Of a stretch of 64,000 nucleotides of DNA, positions 45,902 to 55,941 are shown piece by piece. Origin of the DNA: Streptomyces fradiae ATCC 10745 = DSM 40063. Its GTDB lineage: Bacteria; Actinomycetota; Actinomycetes; Streptomycetales; Streptomycetaceae. A program made the position numbers and the translations under genes. The DNA is taken from positions 4,442,501 through 4,506,500 of the forward strand of contig NZ_CP023696.1 of the NCBI RefSeq assembly GCF_008704425.1, given 5' to 3'. The notes beneath the pieces were generated by a model. The model saw nothing but the letters and a program-made list of their open reading frames with translations. It was not told the DNA's origin and searched no databases. Position 1 is the stretch's first letter, and each line of letters starts with the position of its first letter.

Positions 45902-47704
45902 ATGAAGTCCATCCGATCGCGCTCCGCGCGAGCCATAGTCGTCGCCCTCGCGGCCGGCTCCCTCGTGCTCACCGGCTGCAGCAGCAACGACAAGGGCAAG
46001 GGCGACACCGGCAAGGCCGCCCCCGGCGCCAGCGACGCGGCCGAGCAGTCGAAGCCCGTCGTCTACGGTGACGCCGCTGCCTCCACCGGTCCGGCCAAGG
46101 AAGTGGCGGGTGCCAAGTCCGGTGGCTTCATCGAGGTGTACCAGCAGTCCGACCTCAGCCACATGGACCCGGGCCAGATCTACGTCTCCGACGCGGGTCA
46201 GTTCGCCAACCTGGTCCACCGCAAGCTGACGAACTACCAGGAGGACGCCAAGGGCAACCTGACCGTCGTCGGTGACATCGCCACCGACTCCGGCCAGACC
46301 ACCGACGGCGGAAAGACCTGGAAGTTCACGCTGAAGGACGGCATCAAGGACGAGGACGGCAACGTCATCACGTCCGCCGACGTCCGCCACTCCGTCGAGC
46401 GCCTCTACTCGAAGGTCATCTTCGACGGCCCGACGTTCCTGCAGACCTGGCTGTCCGGCACGGACTACCGCAAGGCGCTGCCGGAGGGCCCGTACACCGG
46501 CAAGCACCTGCCGGACACCGTCCTGGAGACCCCGGACGCGAAGACGGTCATCTTCAAGTTCGACCAGCCGCGCCCCGACCTGCCGCAGGCGCTCGCCATG
46601 GCCGGCTACGGCATCGTGCCCGCGAAGCAGGACACGAAGGAGAAGTACGACAAGGCGCCCAAGGCCCTCGGTCCGTACAAGATCGCCGAGTACAAGGCCG
46701 GCAAGTCCCTCAAGCTGGTCCGCAACACCAACTGGGACCCGAAGACCGACGCGGTCCGCCACCAGTACGTGGACGGCTACAACTTCACCAACACCATCGA
46801 CGCGGCCAGCCAGACCAAGCGTCTGATCGCCGACCAGGGTGAGGCGAAGAACGCCATCCAGTTCACCGACTCCGTCGAGACCACGCTGGTCCGCGACGTC
46901 GTCACCAAGCCCGAGGTCAACAAGCGCACGATCAAGGGCTACCAGCCCTACGTGTGGCAGCTCACCTTCAACATGGACCGTGTCAAGGACAAGAAGATCC
47001 GCGACGCGATCACCTACGCCATCCCGAACGAGCGGATGATCCAGGCCGACGGCGGCAAGTACGGCGGCGAGATCGCCGGCGGTCTGTTCGCCCCGACCCT
47101 GCCGGGCCACGACCCGAACTACGACCCCTTCGGCAAGAAGAAGAAGCCGAACGGCGACGTGGAGAAGGCCAAGCAGCTGCTGAAGGAGGCGGGCTTCAAG
47201 GAGGGCACCAAGCTGACCTACGCCTACTCCAACACCCCGCGTGGCCAGAAGCAGTCCGTCATCATCAAGGACGCGCTCAAGGCGATCGGCATCGACCTCC
47301 AGCTGAAGGAAGTCGAGCGCGCCAGCTACTACGAGCAGATCGGCAAGCTCAAGAACCCGTTCGACCTGTACATGACCGGCTGGGGCCAGGACTGGTCCTC
47401 CCCGTCCACGGTCGTCACCCCGGTCTACGACGGCAAGCTGATCGCTGACGGTGCCTCGAACTACTCGCACATCAACGACCCCAAGGTCAACGAGCTCATC
47501 CAGGAGGCCCTGAAGCTCCAGCCGGAGCAGGCCGCCAAGAAGTGGGAAGAGGCGCACAAGCGCATCGTCGAGGAGGTCAACCCGGCCGCCCCGGTCTACT
47601 ACTCGAAGCAGATGCAGCTCTTCGGCTCGAACATCGGCGGTGCCCGGTACAGCACCAACTCGAGCTACATCAACATCAACGACCTGTACCTGAAGCAGCC
47701 GTAA
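45902..47704 (+). CDS. bldKB: Oligopeptide-binding lipoprotein, BldKB-like
   Basis: 600 aa. MKSIRSRSARAIVVALAAGS is the signal peptide, with lipobox LTGC near residue 25, then the Ser/Lys-rich linker typical of BldKB. SBP_bac_5 fold: GGFIEVYQQSDLSHMDPGQI, TWKFTLKDGIKDEDGNVITS, VYYSKQMQLFGSNIG. It captures extracellular oligopeptides, in S. coelicolor a developmental signal, and hands them to the permeases. The gene is flanked on both sides by hairpins, fitting higher expression of the binding protein. Confidence 0.88.
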   Translation: MKSIRSRSARAIVVALAAGSLVLTGCSSNDKGKGDTGKAAPGASDAAEQSKPVVYGDAAASTGPAKEVAGAKSGGFIEVYQQSDLSHMDPGQIYVSDAGQFANLVHRKLTNYQEDAKGNLTVVGDIATDSGQTTDGGKTWKFTLKDGIKDEDGNVITSADVRHSVERLYSKVIFDGPTFLQTWLSGTDYRKALPEGPYTGKHLPDTVLETPDAKTVIFKFDQPRPDLPQALAMAGYGIVPAKQDTKEKYDKAPKALGPYKIAEYKAGKSLKLVRNTNWDPKTDAVRHQYVDGYNFTNTIDAASQTKRLIADQGEAKNAIQFTDSVETTLVRDVVTKPEVNKRTIKGYQPYVWQLTFNMDRVKDKKIRDAITYAIPNERMIQADGGKYGGEIAGGLFAPTLPGHDPNYDPFGKKKKPNGDVEKAKQLLKEAGFKEGTKLTYAYSNTPRGQKQSVIIKDALKAIGIDLQLKEVERASYYEQIGKLKNPFDLYMTGWGQDWSSPSTVVTPVYDGKLIADGASNYSHINDPKVNELIQEALKLQPEQAAKKWEEAHKRIVEEVNPAAPVYYSKQMQLFGSNIGGARYSTNSSYININDLYLKQP

Positions 47705-47721
47705 CACCGAACATCGGCTGA

Positions 47722-47761
47722 CCCGCGGGGGTGCGCGCCAGGCGGAGCGCGCCCCCGCGGG
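47722..47761 (+). terminator. Intra-operon hairpin after bldKB
   Basis: Fifteen-base stem with one G-T pair (47722-47736 with 47747-47761), 10-nt loop, 17 bp after the stop. Probably a partial terminator or 3' stabiliser of the bldKB message. Confidence 0.7.
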
Positions 47762-47808
47762 CCCCACCCCTCACCGCCCGCCGCTTCCGAAGAGAGCAGC
47801 TGCCCGCC

Positions 47809-48786
47809 ATGCTTCAGTTCCTCATCCGCAGGTTGACCGGCGCCGTCGTGATCATGTTCCTGATCGGCGCCTTCACGTTCTTCCTGTTCTACACAATCCC
47901 CCAGGACTTCGCCGCCCTCTCCTGTGGCAAGAACTGCTCGCCGGAGAACCTGGCCGTCATCCGGGAGAACCTCGGTCTCGACAAGCCGATCACCACGCAG
48001 TTCTGGACCTTCATGCTGGGCATCGTGGCCGGCCGTGACTTCGCGCAAGGGCACTGCGCGGCGCCCTGCCTGGGCTTGTCCTTCGACTCGGGCGACTTCG
48101 TGTGGGACTCCATCGTGGACCGCTTCCCGCTGACGCTGTCGCTCACCGTCGGTGGCCTGGTCATCTTCCTGGTACTCGGCCTCGGCTCCGGCATGCTCGC
48201 CGCCTGGAAGCGCGGCACCAAGGTCGACAAGTTCGTCAGCGGCGCCTCGATGGTGCTCAGCTCCTTCCAGATCTACTTCCTCGGCGCCATCGTGCTCGGC
48301 ATCATGGTCTACTCCACCGGCTGGATGGAGAACCCGAGCTACACGCCGTTCAGCGAGGACCCGCTCGCCTGGGCCACCGGCCTGCTGATCCCCTGGGCCG
48401 TGATGGCCACCATCTTCACCGCCCAGTACACGCGTATGGCGCGCTCGACCATGATCGAGCAGCTCCAGGAGGAGCACGTCCGCACGGCACGCGCCAAGGG
48501 CATGCCGCAGAAGTACGTGTTCTTCCGGTACGCCTGGCGCGGTTCGCTGACGCCGATCGTGACGATCATCGGCATGGACCTGAGCGCGCTGCTCGCCGGC
48601 GCCGTGGTCACCGAGCAGACCTTCGACCTGGCCGGCATCGGCCGCCTCGCGGTCGACGCCTCGGTGAGCAAGGACCTGCCGCTGACGATGGGCGTGATGC
48701 TGTTCGGTGCGTTCTTCATCCTCATCCTGAACGTCATCGTGGACCTCGCCTACGCCTACATCGACCCGCGCGTGCGCCTCGCCTAG
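47809..48786 (+). CDS. bldKC: Oligopeptide ABC permease, BldKC-like
   Basis: 325 aa, OppB-type: MLQFLIRRLTGAVVIMFLIG (TM1), a periplasmic loop containing four Cys (CGKNC, CAAPC), four to five more TM segments and the EAA motif HVRTARAKGMPQKYVFFRYA. The start at 47809 gives the standard MLQFLIRRL N-terminus. Confidence 0.88.
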   Translation: MLQFLIRRLTGAVVIMFLIGAFTFFLFYTIPQDFAALSCGKNCSPENLAVIRENLGLDKPITTQFWTFMLGIVAGRDFAQGHCAAPCLGLSFDSGDFVWDSIVDRFPLTLSLTVGGLVIFLVLGLGSGMLAAWKRGTKVDKFVSGASMVLSSFQIYFLGAIVLGIMVYSTGWMENPSYTPFSEDPLAWATGLLIPWAVMATIFTAQYTRMARSTMIEQLQEEHVRTARAKGMPQKYVFFRYAWRGSLTPIVTIIGMDLSALLAGAVVTEQTFDLAGIGRLAVDASVSKDLPLTMGVMLFGAFFILILNVIVDLAYAYIDPRVRLA

Positions 48787-48796
48787 GAGAACGACC

Positions 48797-49858
48797 GTGA
48801 CCACACTGACCAAGACCGAAGACAAGCCGGCCCCGACCGGGCCGGAGGCCTTCCTCTCGGTCCGCGACCTGCGCGTGGCCTTCTCCACCGAGGACGGCGT
48901 CGTCAGGGCCGTCGACGGGCTGTCGTTCGACATCGAGCGCGGCAAGACGCTGGGCATCGTCGGCGAGTCGGGCTCCGGCAAGTCCGTCACCAACCTGACG
49001 GTCCTCGGCCTGCACAACCGCAAGTCGACCGACATCCAGGGCGAGATCGTCCTGGACGGCCAGGAGCTGACCACCGCCTCCGAGAAGGAGATGGAGAAGC
49101 TCCGCGGCAACAAGGTCGCCATGATCTTCCAGGACCCGCTGACCGCGCTCTCCCCGTACTACACGGTGGGCCGCCAGCTGTCCGAGCCGTTCATCAAGCA
49201 CCGCGGCGCCTCCAAGAAGGAGGCGAAGGACCGCGCGATCGAGATGCTGACCAAGGTCGGCATCCCGCAGCCGAAGACCCGGTTCGACGACTACCCGCAC
49301 CAGTTCTCCGGCGGCATGCGCCAGCGCGCCATGATCGCCATGGCGCTGATGTGCGACCCCGAGCTGCTCATCGCCGACGAGCCGACCACCGCCCTCGACG
49401 TGACCGTGCAGGCCCAGATCCTGGACCTGCTGCGCGACCTCCAGCAGGAGTTCGGCTCCGCGATCATCTTCATCACCCACGACCTCGGCGTCATCGCCAA
49501 CATGGCGGACGACCTGCTGGTGATGTACGCGGGCCGGGCCGTGGAGCGGGGTTCCGTCCGCGAGGTGCTGAGCGAGCCGAAGCACCCCTACACCTGGGGC
49601 CTGCTCAGCTCGATGCCGCGCCTCGGCGGCGACACCAGCGAGGCGCTCGTCCCGATCCCGGGCACCCCGCCCAGCCTGCTGAACCCGCCCACCGGCTGCC
49701 GCTTCCACCCGCGGTGCCGCTTCGTCGACGAGGTCCCCGGCGGCCTCTGCTCGACCGAGCGCCCGCCGCTGGCGGCCGGCCGCGCCGCGGCCTGCCACCT
49801 CACGGCGGAGCAGAAGCAGACCATCTTCATCGACCAGATCAAGCCCCGGCTGGGCTAG
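48797..49858 (+). CDS. bldKD: Oligopeptide ABC ATPase, BldKD-like
   Basis: 353 aa, GTG start after taggag. Walker A GESGSGKS, Q-loop FQDPLTAL, signature FSGGMRQR, Walker B LLIADEPTTALDV, H-loop THDL, then the oligopeptide-transporter C-terminal motif RFHPRCRF with Cys residues. Starts 10 bp after the permease. Confidence 0.92.
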   Translation: MTTLTKTEDKPAPTGPEAFLSVRDLRVAFSTEDGVVRAVDGLSFDIERGKTLGIVGESGSGKSVTNLTVLGLHNRKSTDIQGEIVLDGQELTTASEKEMEKLRGNKVAMIFQDPLTALSPYYTVGRQLSEPFIKHRGASKKEAKDRAIEMLTKVGIPQPKTRFDDYPHQFSGGMRQRAMIAMALMCDPELLIADEPTTALDVTVQAQILDLLRDLQQEFGSAIIFITHDLGVIANMADDLLVMYAGRAVERGSVREVLSEPKHPYTWGLLSSMPRLGGDTSEALVPIPGTPPSLLNPPTGCRFHPRCRFVDEVPGGLCSTERPPLAAGRAAACHLTAEQKQTIFIDQIKPRLG

Positions 49859-49871
49859 GAGACGCAGAGAC

Positions 49872-50975
49872 ATGAGCGAGAACGTCACTCTGCCGCAGCA
49901 GCAGGGAGCGAAGCAGCAGCAGGGAGAACCGCTGCTGAAGGTGGAAGGGCTCCAGAAGCACTTCCCCATCTACGGCGGCTTCCCCTTCAAGCGCCAGGTC
50001 GGTGCCGTCAAGGCGGTCGACGGCGTGGACCTCACGATGTACCCCGGCGAGTCGCTGGGCCTGGTCGGTGAGTCGGGCTGCGGCAAGTCGACCACCGGCC
50101 GGCTGATCACCCGCCTCCTGGAGCCCACCGGCGGCACGATCGAGTACGCGGGCCAGGACATCACCCACGCCAAGCGCAAGCAGCTCGCGCCGATCCGGTC
50201 CGAGATCCAGATGATCTTCCAGGACCCGTACTCGTCGCTGAACCCGCGCCAGACCGTCGGCACGATCATCAAGAGCCCGATGGAGGTCAACGGGATCAAC
50301 CCGCCCGGCGGCCGCGAGAACCGCGTGCGCGAGCTCCTGGAGACCGTGGGCCTCAACCCGGAGCACTACAACCGCTTCCCGCACGAGTTCTCCGGCGGCC
50401 AGCGCCAGCGCATCGGTGTCGCCCGCGCCCTGGCGCTCCAGCCGAAGCTGATCGTCGCGGACGAGCCCGTGTCGGCGCTCGACGTGTCGATCCAGGCGCA
50501 GGTGGTCAACCTGCTGCAGAAGGTCCAGGAAGAGATGGGCATCGCCTTCCTCTTCATCGCCCACGACCTGGCGGTCGTCCGGCACTTCTCGCAGCGCGTC
50601 GCGGTGATGTACCTCGGCAAGGTCATGGAGGTCGCCGACCGCGACTCCCTGTACAACCGGCCGCGCCACCCGTACACCCACGCCCTGCTCTCCGCGGTGC
50701 CCGAGGCCACGGTCGACGGCTCGCAGCGCGAGCGCATCCGCCTCGCCGGCGACGTGCCGTCGCCGATCAACCCGCCGACCGGCTGCCGCTTCCGCACCCG
50801 CTGCTGGAAGGCGCAGGAGAAGTGCGCGACGGACGAGCCGCCGCTGGTGCAGCTCTCCGGCAGCACCGAGGGCCACCTCACCGCCTGCCACTTCCCGGAG
50901 GAGCCCACCATCAAGGGCGGCAAGGAGGTCGTCCTCGACCCCGCCCTGGCGTCCCTGGAGTCCGACTCCAAGTGA
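49872..50975 (+). CDS. bldKE: Oligopeptide ABC ATPase, BldKE-like
   Basis: 367 aa, OppF-type. A Gln-rich N-terminus, Walker A GESGCGKS, Q-loop FQDPYSSLNPRQ, signature FSGGQRQRIG, Walker B LIVADEPVSALDVS, H-loop AHDL and a CxxCxxxxxxC-type end (FRTRCWKAQEKC). Last gene of the operon; a perfect 15-bp terminator follows. Confidence 0.92.
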   Translation: MSENVTLPQQQGAKQQQGEPLLKVEGLQKHFPIYGGFPFKRQVGAVKAVDGVDLTMYPGESLGLVGESGCGKSTTGRLITRLLEPTGGTIEYAGQDITHAKRKQLAPIRSEIQMIFQDPYSSLNPRQTVGTIIKSPMEVNGINPPGGRENRVRELLETVGLNPEHYNRFPHEFSGGQRQRIGVARALALQPKLIVADEPVSALDVSIQAQVVNLLQKVQEEMGIAFLFIAHDLAVVRHFSQRVAVMYLGKVMEVADRDSLYNRPRHPYTHALLSAVPEATVDGSQRERIRLAGDVPSPINPPTGCRFRTRCWKAQEKCATDEPPLVQLSGSTEGHLTACHFPEEPTIKGGKEVVLDPALASLESDSK

Positions 50976-50983
50976 CCCGCGCT

Positions 50984-51017
50984 CCGAAGGCCCCCCGCGG
51001 CGGCGGGGGGCCTTCGG
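50984..51017 (+). terminator. Terminator of the bldK-like operon
   Basis: Perfect 15-bp stem (50984-50998 with 51003-51017), loop ggcg. Confidence 0.92.
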
Positions 51018-51241
51018 GCGTTTCCGGGCGAGGTACGGCCGGGCGCGCGGCGCCGTCCCGGCCACCCGCCCGGCGGCGCCGCGCGGTTCCCGCCCGGCGC
51101 CGCGGCCTTGCGGACGGCAGCGCGCCGGCCTGGCCCGCCGCCCGCACCCCCTTTGGGGGCGCGCGGGGTGCGGGGTGTCTCGTATGCGGTGATATTGGGG
51201 CCTAAGTCCTGCTCACGGCCCCGAAGACCAGGAGGCACCCC

Positions 51242-52867
51242 ATGCGCGGAGCCAGCCACCCCACCACGTGGGCCGCCGTCGCCGCCGCCGTCGTCCTCGC
51301 GGTCACCGCGACGGCCTGCGGGGGAGGGGGCGGCGGGAGCGGCGACGGTGTCCTCAGCTCCTCCTGGGGCGACCCGCAGAACCCGCTGGAGCCGGCCAAC
51401 ACCAACGAGGTCCAGGGCGGCAAGGTCCTCGACATGATCTTCCGCGGACTCAAGCGGTACGACCCCGCCACCGGCGAGGCCAAGGACATGGTCGCCCAGT
51501 CGATCGAGACGACCGACGCGCAGAACTTCACCGTCACCCTGAAGGACGGCTGGACCTTCAGCAACGGCGAGAAGGTGACCGCCAAGTCCTTCGTGGACGC
51601 CTGGAACTACGCCGCCCACATCGACAACAAGCAGAACAACGCCCCCTTTTTCGCCGACATCGTCGGCTACGAGGACGTCCACCCCGAGTCCGGTGCCGCA
51701 AAGGCCCAGACCATGCGGGGCCTGGTGGTCAAGGACGAGCGGACCTTCACCGTCGCCCTCACCGACAAGTTCTCGACCTGGCCCGACACCCTCGGCTACA
51801 ACGCCTTCATGCCGCTGCCGCAGGCGTTCTTCACCGACCGCGCGGCCTGGCTCGACAAGCCGGTCGGCAACGGCCCGTACACCGTCGACGCGTACACCAA
51901 GGGCAGCGAGATGCGGCTGCGCCGCTGGGACGGATACCAGGGCCCCGACAAGGCCAGGAACGACGGCGTCGACCTGCGGGTCTACACCGACAACAACACC
52001 GCCTACCAGGACCTGATCTCCGGCAACCTCGACCTCGTCGACGACATCCCCGCCCAGCAGCTCAAGAACGTCGAGAGCGACCTCGGCGACCGCTACATCA
52101 ACCAGCCCGCCCTGATCATCCAGACCCTGGCCTTCCCCTTCTACCGGCCCGAATGGGCCAAGCCCGGCATGGAGAAGGTCCGCATCGGCATCTCCAAGGC
52201 GATCAACCGCGAGCAGATCACCCGGCAGATCTTCCAGAACACCCGCACCCCCGCCAAGGACTGGACCTCCCCGGCGCTCGGCGAGAAGGGCGGCTACGGC
52301 GACGTCTGCGGCGACGCCTGCGTCTACGACGCGGCCGCGGCCAAGCGGCTCATCACCGAGGGCGGCGGCCTCCCCGGCGGGAAGATCACCCTCACCTCCA
52401 ACGTCGACACGGGCTCCCACCGCCAGTGGATGGACGCCGTCTGCAACAGCATCAACAACGTCCTCGACAGCGGCCCCGTCTGCACCGTCAACCCCGTCGG
52501 CACCTTCGCGGACTTCCGCAACCAGGTCACCAACTACCGCATGACCGGCCCCTTCCGCTCCGGCTGGCAGGCCGACTACCCGCTCATCCAGAACTTCCTG
52601 GAGCCCCTCTACTACACCGGCGCCTCCTCCAACTACGGCAAGTTCAGCAACGAGCGCTTCGACGCCCTCGTCGACCGCGCCAACGCCGAGTCCGACGAGG
52701 CCACCGCCATCAAGGACTTCCAGGACGCCGAGCGGATCCTCGCCGCCCAGATGCCCGCCATCCCCCTCTGGTACCAGAACGGCAGCGCCGGCTACTCCGA
52801 GCGCCTCTCCGACGTGGAGCTCAACCAGTTCAGCGTCCCCGTGTACGACCAGATCACGGTCGGCTGA
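51242..52867 (+). CDS. Peptide-binding lipoprotein of second Opp operon
   Basis: 541 aa, ATG after aggagg. Signal peptide and lipobox ATAC, then a Gly-rich linker and the SBP_bac_5 fold (VLSSSWGDPQNPLEPANTNE, FTVTLKDGWTFSNGEKVTAK, LIQNFLEPLYYTG). First gene of a second complete operon in the order binding protein, permease, permease, ATPase, ATPase, as in the SCO5117-5121 region that I recall follows bldK in S. coelicolor. Confidence 0.92.
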   Translation: MRGASHPTTWAAVAAAVVLAVTATACGGGGGGSGDGVLSSSWGDPQNPLEPANTNEVQGGKVLDMIFRGLKRYDPATGEAKDMVAQSIETTDAQNFTVTLKDGWTFSNGEKVTAKSFVDAWNYAAHIDNKQNNAPFFADIVGYEDVHPESGAAKAQTMRGLVVKDERTFTVALTDKFSTWPDTLGYNAFMPLPQAFFTDRAAWLDKPVGNGPYTVDAYTKGSEMRLRRWDGYQGPDKARNDGVDLRVYTDNNTAYQDLISGNLDLVDDIPAQQLKNVESDLGDRYINQPALIIQTLAFPFYRPEWAKPGMEKVRIGISKAINREQITRQIFQNTRTPAKDWTSPALGEKGGYGDVCGDACVYDAAAAKRLITEGGGLPGGKITLTSNVDTGSHRQWMDAVCNSINNVLDSGPVCTVNPVGTFADFRNQVTNYRMTGPFRSGWQADYPLIQNFLEPLYYTGASSNYGKFSNERFDALVDRANAESDEATAIKDFQDAERILAAQMPAIPLWYQNGSAGYSERLSDVELNQFSVPVYDQITVG

Positions 52868-52898
52868 GCCGCCGCCCGCACCCCCGCCAGGAGGCCAC

Positions 52899-53822
52899 AT
52901 GGGGCGTTACGTCATCAGGCGGCTGCTCCAGATGATCCCCGTGTTCATCGGGACCACCCTGCTGATCTTCCTCATGGTGTACGCCCTCGGCGACCCGGTC
53001 GCCGCGCTCTTCGGCGACAAGGCGCCCGACCCCGCCACCGCCGCCCGCATCCGCGAGGAGCTGCACCTCGACGAGCCGCTGTGGAAGCAGTACCTGCTCT
53101 ACATGGGGTCGATCTTCCAGGGCGACTTCGGCACCGCCTTCAACGGACAGCAGGTCACCGAGCTGATGGCCGCCGCCTTCCCCGTGACCCTGCGGCTCAC
53201 GGTCGTCGCGATCCTCATCGAGATCGTCGTCGGCGTCACCCTCGGCGTGGTCAGCGGCCTCAAGCGCGGCCGCCCCCTCGACACCGGGCTGCTCGTCCTC
53301 ACCCTGGTGGTGATCTCCGTCCCCACCTTCGTCTCCGGCTACCTCCTCCAGTACCTCTTCGGCGTCAAGTGGGGGTGGATCAACCCCTCCGTCTCCTCGG
53401 AGGCCCGCTTCGACGAGCTGCTCCTCCCCGGCGTCGTCCTCGCCCTGGTCTCCCTCGCCTACGTCACCCGGCTCAGCCGCACCTCCATCGCCGAGAACAC
53501 CCGCGCCGACTACGTCCGCACCGCCGTCGCCAAGGGGCTGCCGCGCCGCCGCGTCATCACCCGGCACCTGCTGCGCAACTCCCTCATCCCCGTCGTCACC
53601 TTCATCGGCGCGGACATCGGCGCCCTGATGGGCGGCGCCATCGTCACCGAGCGGATCTTCAACATCCACGGCGTCGGCTACCAGCTCTACCAGGGCATCC
53701 TGCGCAACAACTCACCCACCGTCGTCGGCTTCGTGACGATTCTCGTGATCGTCTTCCTGGTGGCGAACCTGCTGGTCGACCTGCTCTACGCGGTCCTGGA
53801 CCCGAGGATCCGCTATGCCTGA
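52899..53822 (+). CDS. Peptide ABC permease (OppB type)
   Basis: 307 aa. MGRYVIRRLLQMIPVFIGTT is TM1; the EAA loop is YVRTAVAKGLPRRRVITRHL; six TM segments in all. The end overlaps the next permease gene by 8 nt. Confidence 0.93.
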   Translation: MGRYVIRRLLQMIPVFIGTTLLIFLMVYALGDPVAALFGDKAPDPATAARIREELHLDEPLWKQYLLYMGSIFQGDFGTAFNGQQVTELMAAAFPVTLRLTVVAILIEIVVGVTLGVVSGLKRGRPLDTGLLVLTLVVISVPTFVSGYLLQYLFGVKWGWINPSVSSEARFDELLLPGVVLALVSLAYVTRLSRTSIAENTRADYVRTAVAKGLPRRRVITRHLLRNSLIPVVTFIGADIGALMGGAIVTERIFNIHGVGYQLYQGILRNNSPTVVGFVTILVIVFLVANLLVDLLYAVLDPRIRYA

Positions 53823-54933
53823 CCCGGACGAGAGGAGGGGCCCCCACGGGGAAGGCCCCCACGGGGAGGCCCCCCGCGCGGAGGGCCCCTACGGAAAGAG
53901 CCCGTACGAGCAGGACCCCCACGACAGGGACCCGTACGACAAGAGCCCGTACGAGAACCCGCGCGAGGCGATCGCGCCTACCGGCGCCGGCGGCGCCATG
54001 GACCTGGCCATGAGCGAAGCGAAGACCCTCGACAAGCCCGAGACCGAACCCACCGGCGAGGAGGGCACCGCGCCCGGCCCCGGCGGAAAGCCCCGCAGCC
54101 TGTGGACCGACGCCTGGCACCAGCTGCGCCGCAACCCCGTCTTCATCGTGTCGTCCCTGCTCATCCTCTTCCTGGTGCTCATCGCGATCTGGCCGCAGCT
54201 GCTCACCAGCACCGACCCGCTCCGCTGCGACCTCGCCAAGTCCCAGCAGGGCTCCGAGCCCGGCCACCCCTTCGGCTTCGACACCCAGGGCTGCGACGTG
54301 TACGCCCGCACCGTCCACGGGGCGCGCGCCTCCATCACCGTCGGCATCGCCGCCACCCTCGGCGCCGCCCTCCTCGGCAGCCTCCTCGGCGGCCTCGCCG
54401 GGTTCTTCGGCGGCTGGAGCGACGCCCTGCTCTCCCGCACCGCCGACGTCTTCTTCGGCATCCCGGTGGTCCTCGGCGGCCTGGTCTTCCTCTCCGTCGT
54501 CACCAGCACCACCGTCTGGCCCGTGGTCGGCTTCATCGTGCTGCTCGGCTGGCCCCAGATCGCCCGCATCGCCCGCGGCTCCGTCATCACCGCGAAACAG
54601 CACGACTACGTCCAGGCCGCCCGCTCGCTCGGGGCCGGCAGCCCCCGCCTCCTGCTGCGGCACGTCGCGCCCAACGCCGTCGCCCCCGTCATCGTCGTCG
54701 CGACCATCGCCCTGGGCACCTACATCGCGCTGGAGGCGACCCTGTCGTTCCTCGGCGTCGGGCTCCGCCCGCCCACCGTCTCCTGGGGCATCGACATCTC
54801 CAACGCCGCCCCGCAGATCCGCAACGCCCCCCACATGCTGCTGTGGCCCGCCGGGGCGCTGAGCGTCACCGTCCTCGCGTTCATCATGCTCGGCGACGCC
54901 GTACGCGACGCCCTCGACCCCAAGCTGCGCTGA
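53815..54933 (+). CDS. Peptide ABC permease (OppC type) with long N-terminal tail
   Basis: 372 aa. The first 95 residues are polar, acidic and repetitive (PYGKSPYE, PYDKSPYE, HGEGPHGE), then W-x-D-x-W-H-Q-L-R-R-N-P introduces the first TM. GFDTQGCDVYARTVHGARAS and the EAA loop YVQAARSLGAGSPRLLLRHV identify OppC. Alternative starts inside the tail exist (for example AMDLAMSEAKTLDK). Confidence 0.9.
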   Translation: MPDPDERRGPHGEGPHGEAPRAEGPYGKSPYEQDPHDRDPYDKSPYENPREAIAPTGAGGAMDLAMSEAKTLDKPETEPTGEEGTAPGPGGKPRSLWTDAWHQLRRNPVFIVSSLLILFLVLIAIWPQLLTSTDPLRCDLAKSQQGSEPGHPFGFDTQGCDVYARTVHGARASITVGIAATLGAALLGSLLGGLAGFFGGWSDALLSRTADVFFGIPVVLGGLVFLSVVTSTTVWPVVGFIVLLGWPQIARIARGSVITAKQHDYVQAARSLGAGSPRLLLRHVAPNAVAPVIVVATIALGTYIALEATLSFLGVGLRPPTVSWGIDISNAAPQIRNAPHMLLWPAGALSVTVLAFIMLGDAVRDALDPKLR

Positions 54934-54945
54934 GGAGCCGCCGCC

Positions 54946-55941
54946 ATGCTGCTCGAAGTACGCGACCTCCACGTCGAGTTCCGCACCCGCGAGGGCACCG
55001 CCAGGGCCGTCAACGGCGTCACCTACGCGGTCGACGCGGGCGAGACGCTCGCCGTCCTCGGCGAGTCCGGGTCCGGCAAGTCCGTCACCGCCCAGGCGGT
55101 GATGGGCATCCTCGACACCCCGCCCGGCCGCATCACCGCCGGGCAGATCCTCTTCCAGGGCCGCGACCTGCTCACCCTCAAGGAGGAGGAGCGGCGCAAG
55201 GTGCGCGGCGCCCGGATGGCGATGATCTTCCAGGACGCCCTGTCCGCCCTCAACCCCGTCCTCACCGTCGGCGACCAGCTCGCCGAGATGTACACCGTCC
55301 ACCGGGGCATGTCGAAGAAGGACGCCCGCGCCAGGGCCGTCGAGCTGATGGACCGCGTCCGCATCCCCGCCGCCCGCGAACGCGTCGGCCAGTACCCCCA
55401 CCAGTTCAGCGGCGGCATGCGCCAGCGCATCATGATCGCCATGGCGATGGCCCTCGAACCGGCCCTGATCATCGCGGACGAGCCGACCACCGCCCTCGAC
55501 GTCACCGTCCAGGCCCAGGTCATGGAGCTGCTCGCGGAGCTGCGGCGGGAGCTGGGCATGGGCCTCATCCTCATCACCCACGACCTCGGCGTCGTCGCGG
55601 ACGTCGCCGACCGCATCGCCGTCATGTACGCCGGCCGCATCGTCGAGACCGCCCCCGTCCACGACCTGTACAAGGCCCCCGCCCACCCCTACACCCAGGG
55701 CCTGCTCGACTCCATCCCGCGCCTGGACCAGAAGGGACGGGAGCTGTACGCGATCAAGGGCCTGCCGCCCAGCCTCACGGCGATCCCGCCCGGCTGCCCC
55801 TTCCACCCGCGCTGCCCCCGCGCCCGCGACGTGTGCCGCACCGACGTCCCCCCGCTGTACGAGGTCCCCGGCGACCGGCACAGCGCCTGCCACTTCTGGC
55901 GGGAGACCCTCCACAAGGAGCCCGCCGATGCCGTCCGCTGA
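54946..55941 (+). CDS. Peptide ABC ATPase (OppD type)
   Basis: 331 aa. Walker A GESGSGKS, Q-loop FQDALSALNP, signature FSGGMRQRI, Walker B LIIADEPTTALDVT, H-loop THDL and a Cys-containing C-terminus (CPFHPRCPRARDVC). The stop overlaps the next start by 14 nt. Confidence 0.94.
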   Translation: MLLEVRDLHVEFRTREGTARAVNGVTYAVDAGETLAVLGESGSGKSVTAQAVMGILDTPPGRITAGQILFQGRDLLTLKEEERRKVRGARMAMIFQDALSALNPVLTVGDQLAEMYTVHRGMSKKDARARAVELMDRVRIPAARERVGQYPHQFSGGMRQRIMIAMAMALEPALIIADEPTTALDVTVQAQVMELLAELRRELGMGLILITHDLGVVADVADRIAVMYAGRIVETAPVHDLYKAPAHPYTQGLLDSIPRLDQKGRELYAIKGLPPSLTAIPPGCPFHPRCPRARDVCRTDVPPLYEVPGDRHSACHFWRETLHKEPADAVR

